Shown: positions 61,858 through 64,000 of the stretch, piece by piece | Numbering within the stretch: the stretch's first letter is position 1 | Layout: each line of letters begins with the position of its first letter | Assembly: GCF_918698245.1 (NCBI RefSeq) | Contig: NZ_CAKKMS010000004.1 | Coordinates: forward strand, 682,001-746,000 | DNA from: Pedobacter sp. Bi126 | Lineage (GTDB): Bacteria; Bacteroidota; Bacteroidia; Sphingobacteriales; Sphingobacteriaceae | Reading direction: 5' to 3' | DNA: 64,000 nt | Made by a program: the position numbers and the translations under genes | Notes under the pieces: generated by a model | Seen by the model: the letters and a program-made list of their open reading frames with translations, nothing else | What the model was told of the DNA's origin: nothing | Databases searched by the model: none

Positions 61858-62183
61858 GGCTTTTTTGTTTAACCACAGAGGACGCTGAGTTTCCATAGAG
61901 AGTAAGAAGTTGTTAACCATAAAAGACATATAAAAAATAATAAGTTGGGCTATAAACTTTGAGAGAATGGTACCATCCTTAATTTCAATGAGGACTACCT
62001 GGAAAAGTGGGGCAATAAAACAATCTGTGAAATCCAAAAATCTGTGTAATCAACCCGGAGGAAAAATGGTTCGTGAGGACACAAACCATGGCGATATAAA
62101 ATAATCGGTGAAATCACATTATCTGTGTAATCAACCCGAAGGAAAAGATATTTAAAATTAAAAGCCCCTTTAGGGGTTGGGGT
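61858..62183. other. 326-bp gap with tandem repeats before the histidine kinase
   Basis: It contains ACCACAGAGGACGCTGAG-type sequence at 61871, the tandem pair listed at 62011 and an AGCCCCTTTAGGGGTTGGGG palindrome (62162-62181) immediately before the kinase start. I see no gene. Confidence 0.45.
62011..62147. repeat. two tandem units of about 57 bp separated by a palindrome
   Basis: Unit 1 (62011-62066) and unit 2 (62090-62147) share GGC-ATA-AA-AATC-GTGAAATC and ATCTGTGTAATCAACCCG-AGGAAAA. Between them is the palindrome GGTTCGTG-AGGA-CACAAACC (about 62068-62087), like the hairpin after ispG. A third half-unit lies at 59331-59368. Confidence 0.55.
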
Positions 62184-63050
62184 ATGAAGAAATCTATAAT
62201 TATATTTTACGCATTATTGCTTTACGCACTGATTCAGCTCATTTCGTGGGGAACATTGGTGGTGCGTTTGCAGCCAAGCCGCATGACCATGATTATGGGC
62301 GAAGGTTCGGTGTTTTTGTTTTTGCTCTGTATCGGCGGTTATTTCCTTCATCAATCGTTAAAACGTGAAGATAAATTGAGGGAACAGCAGCAAAACTTTC
62401 TGATGTCGATTACACATGAGCTGAAATCACCTTTGGCGGCGATAAAACTTTCTATCCAAACCATTGTTAAACGTGATTTGGATAAGGCACGCCAAACTTC
62501 ATTGCTTAACAATTCGCTAAAAGATATTGAGCGTTTGGATGATCTGGTTGAAAATATGTTGTTGGCCACCAAAATTGAAAACCGTTCCTATACTTTTCCG
62601 AAGGAAGAATTTAACTTCTCGGAGCTGGTATATAAAATCACGGATAGGTTACAGGTTCATTCTTGTGGATGCGAGCAGATTATAAATGCTAAAATTCAGC
62701 CAAATTTGCAGTTAGTGGGTGACAAATTTGCCTTATCGTCAGTAGTAACCAATTTAATTGAGAATGCGGTGAAGTATTCGAACCCTTGTGATGAGATAAA
62801 TGTGCATTTAAACAAAGTTGACGGGCATATTCAATTAAGTGTGGTGGATCAGGGGCCGGGTATTTCAGATGCCGAAAAAATGTTGATATTTGATAAGTTC
62901 TACCGCGTTGGTAACGAGAATGTCAGAAAAGCGAAAGGAACAGGTTTAGGCTTGTTTATTGTGAAAGAGGTTTTACAATACCATGATGCAGATATTACAG
63001 TAAAAGACAATTTGCCTCAAGGAAGTATTTTTGAAGTAACATTTAGTTAA
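62184..63050 (+). CDS. sensor histidine kinase
   Basis: A 288-residue inner membrane kinase with two helices (about 5-28 and 40-56), a very short external loop and no separate sensor domain. The HisKA phosphoacceptor is His78 in SITHELKSPLAAIKL. The HATPase_c domain has NLIENAVKYSN (about 193-203), DQGPGIS (about 225-231) and GTGLGLFIVKEV (about 252-263). The short loop suggests intramembrane sensing, as in BceS/LiaS-type kinases. It is followed by its response regulator with an 8-bp gap. Confidence 0.92.
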   Translation: MKKSIIIFYALLLYALIQLISWGTLVVRLQPSRMTMIMGEGSVFLFLLCIGGYFLHQSLKREDKLREQQQNFLMSITHELKSPLAAIKLSIQTIVKRDLDKARQTSLLNNSLKDIERLDDLVENMLLATKIENRSYTFPKEEFNFSELVYKITDRLQVHSCGCEQIINAKIQPNLQLVGDKFALSSVVTNLIENAVKYSNPCDEINVHLNKVDGHIQLSVVDQGPGISDAEKMLIFDKFYRVGNENVRKAKGTGLGLFIVKEVLQYHDADITVKDNLPQGSIFEVTFS

Positions 63051-63058
63051 TCTCAATT

Positions 63059-63763
63059 ATGTCACAAAAATTAAGAATTCTATTGGTAGAAGACGAGGAT
63101 CACTTGTTAGATGCTATCAAATTAAACCTCGAACTTGAGGGTTATAAAGTTCACGCCGTTAAAGATGGCAAAACCGCTCTTAAAATTTTTAAAGAAGAAC
63201 GCTTTAATCTAATTATTTTAGACGTAATGTTGCCTGAAATGGATGGTTTCCAGGTTTGCGAAACAATCCGTTTAGAGAATGCAGAAGTTCCGATTATGTT
63301 TTTAACAGCTAAAAACACTTCGGAAGACCGTGTTTTAGGTTTGAAAAAAGGAGCTGACGATTATTTGGTTAAACCTTTCAACTTAGAAGAATTAATTCTT
63401 CGTGTTGGTATTTTGGTTAAACGCAGTTTAAAATCTGATGATTTAAAAGAATTGAATTCTTACAAAATCGGTGATAAAACAATCTATTTTAACTCTTTCG
63501 AATTAAAACACGATGATGGTACCATCACTCCGTTAACCAAAAAGGAAACGATGTTGTTGAAGCTATTGATCGAGCGTAAAAACGATGCGGTTTCAAGAGA
63601 GCAGATTTTAGAAACTGTTTGGAATTATGATGTTTATCCTTCAACAAGAACAATCGATAACTTCATTTTAACTTTCCGTAAGTATTTCGAACCAGATCAA
63701 AAAAATCCAGTTTATTTCCACTCTATCCGTGGTGTAGGCTATAAATTTACTGATAGTCATTAA
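63059..63763 (+). CDS. OmpR/PhoB family response regulator
   Basis: A 234-residue two-domain regulator. The receiver (about 1-120) has the acidic pair Glu11-Asp12, phosphoacceptor Asp55 (LIILDVMLPEMDGF), Thr near FLTAKNTS and Lys in LVKPF (about 101-105). The C-terminal winged-helix DNA-binding domain (about 135-232) ends with the family IRGVGYKF word. It is cotranscribed with the kinase and overlaps the next gene by one base, so that gene is in the same operon. Target genes are unknown. Confidence 0.95.
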   Translation: MSQKLRILLVEDEDHLLDAIKLNLELEGYKVHAVKDGKTALKIFKEERFNLIILDVMLPEMDGFQVCETIRLENAEVPIMFLTAKNTSEDRVLGLKKGADDYLVKPFNLEELILRVGILVKRSLKSDDLKELNSYKIGDKTIYFNSFELKHDDGTITPLTKKETMLLKLLIERKNDAVSREQILETVWNYDVYPSTRTIDNFILTFRKYFEPDQKNPVYFHSIRGVGYKFTDSH

Positions 63764-64000
63764 TGTACAATAATAAAGGCAGATATGCTTTAATGGCAGT
63801 TTTTGCGCTTGCTGCATTGGTTTGTGTATTTTACAATCAATATCAGCTGGCCGCTGTTTCAGGACTGTTGTTTGTCTTTGTTATTTGGAGCCATTTTAAG
63901 CATAGTTCGGTTTTGATGGCATCAAAACATTTCAAGAATAACGAATTCGGTAAAACCAAAGCCTTATTGGCTGAGGTGGTTAAGCCAGAGCGCTTGGCTA
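63763..64000 (+). CDS. membrane protein, start only (runs off the window)
   Basis: An ATG on the last base of the regulator stop (TAATG) opens a frame of at least 79 codons to the window end. It begins with a basic tip and two hydrophobic segments (about 8-22 and 26-46), then HFKNNEFGKTKALLAE, a helical stretch like the start of a tetratricopeptide-type protein. Function unknown. One-base coupling makes it part of the kinase/regulator operon. Confidence 0.65.
   Translation, partial: MYNNKGRYALMAVFALAALVCVFYNQYQLAAVSGLLFVFVIWSHFKHSSVLMASKHFKNNEFGKTKALLAEVVKPERLA

Overview
The window reads as an accessory-poor, housekeeping-rich chromosomal segment of a Bacteroidota bacterium of the Sphingobacteriaceae type (Pedobacter or a close relative). 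The evidence is a SusC/SusD pair, the lipoprotein form of TamA (TamL) with TamB, the long form of IspG, a fused HemC-HemD, several TAnnTTTG promoter -7 boxes and the general lack of Shine-Dalgarno sites. I infer genus from protein style only; there is no rRNA in the window. I saw no tRNA, rRNA, CRISPR array, prophage or complete insertion sequence.

Layout. 1-7.6 kb, minus strand: a truncated CPA2 cation/proton antiporter, a small secreted/membrane protein, ribF, then truB-yitT, uppP and ftsX-DUF3098. 7.7-11.2 kb: a small lipoprotein and leuS. 11.5-12.8 kb: a DEAD-box helicase. 13.4-18.3 kb: an isolated susC-susD nutrient uptake pair. 18.4-22.1 kb: a frameshifted membrane protein gene and two transporters (GPH/MFS and APC). 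22.5-39 kb: parE and parC (topoisomerase IV) flank a tamB-tamL-yihY envelope operon, cytidine deaminase and a PNGase F-type N-glycanase. 39-41.6 kb: a TPP riboswitch ahead of a PnuC-like thiamine transporter (PnuT), an acyl-CoA dehydrogenase-like flavoprotein and msrA. 42-46 kb, minus strand: a lipoprotein, an rRNA-type methyltransferase, a VapC-type toxin-antitoxin pair and mlaF-mlaE. 46.2-49.4 kb: an SDR enzyme, then PspC, LiaF-like and GYF-RDD membrane proteins. 49.6-55.5 kb: an alpha/beta hydrolase, ispG, an MscS-type channel and another hydrolase. 56-61.9 kb: hemA, hemCD, hemB and hemL, which give the C5 tetrapyrrole pathway as far as uroporphyrinogen III. 62.2-64 kb: a histidine kinase/response regulator pair and the start of a following membrane protein gene.

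The coding content is mostly standard. The intergenic DNA is not: it is packed with several families of short repeats. The most striking is a five-copy element of about 55-90 bp (near 3.6, 20.6, 35.7, 49.4 and 55.6 kb). In it an outer stem and an inner stem change sequence between copies while staying complementary, and the internal loop between them keeps nearly the same words. A second, degenerate family (runs like GGTTTAAGG and GAGTCCGAAG) has apparently inserted in frame inside ribF and ispG, and similar sequence sits in the J2-4 junction of the TPP riboswitch, in each case without visibly breaking the host feature. These two families are the best candidates here for something not yet described.
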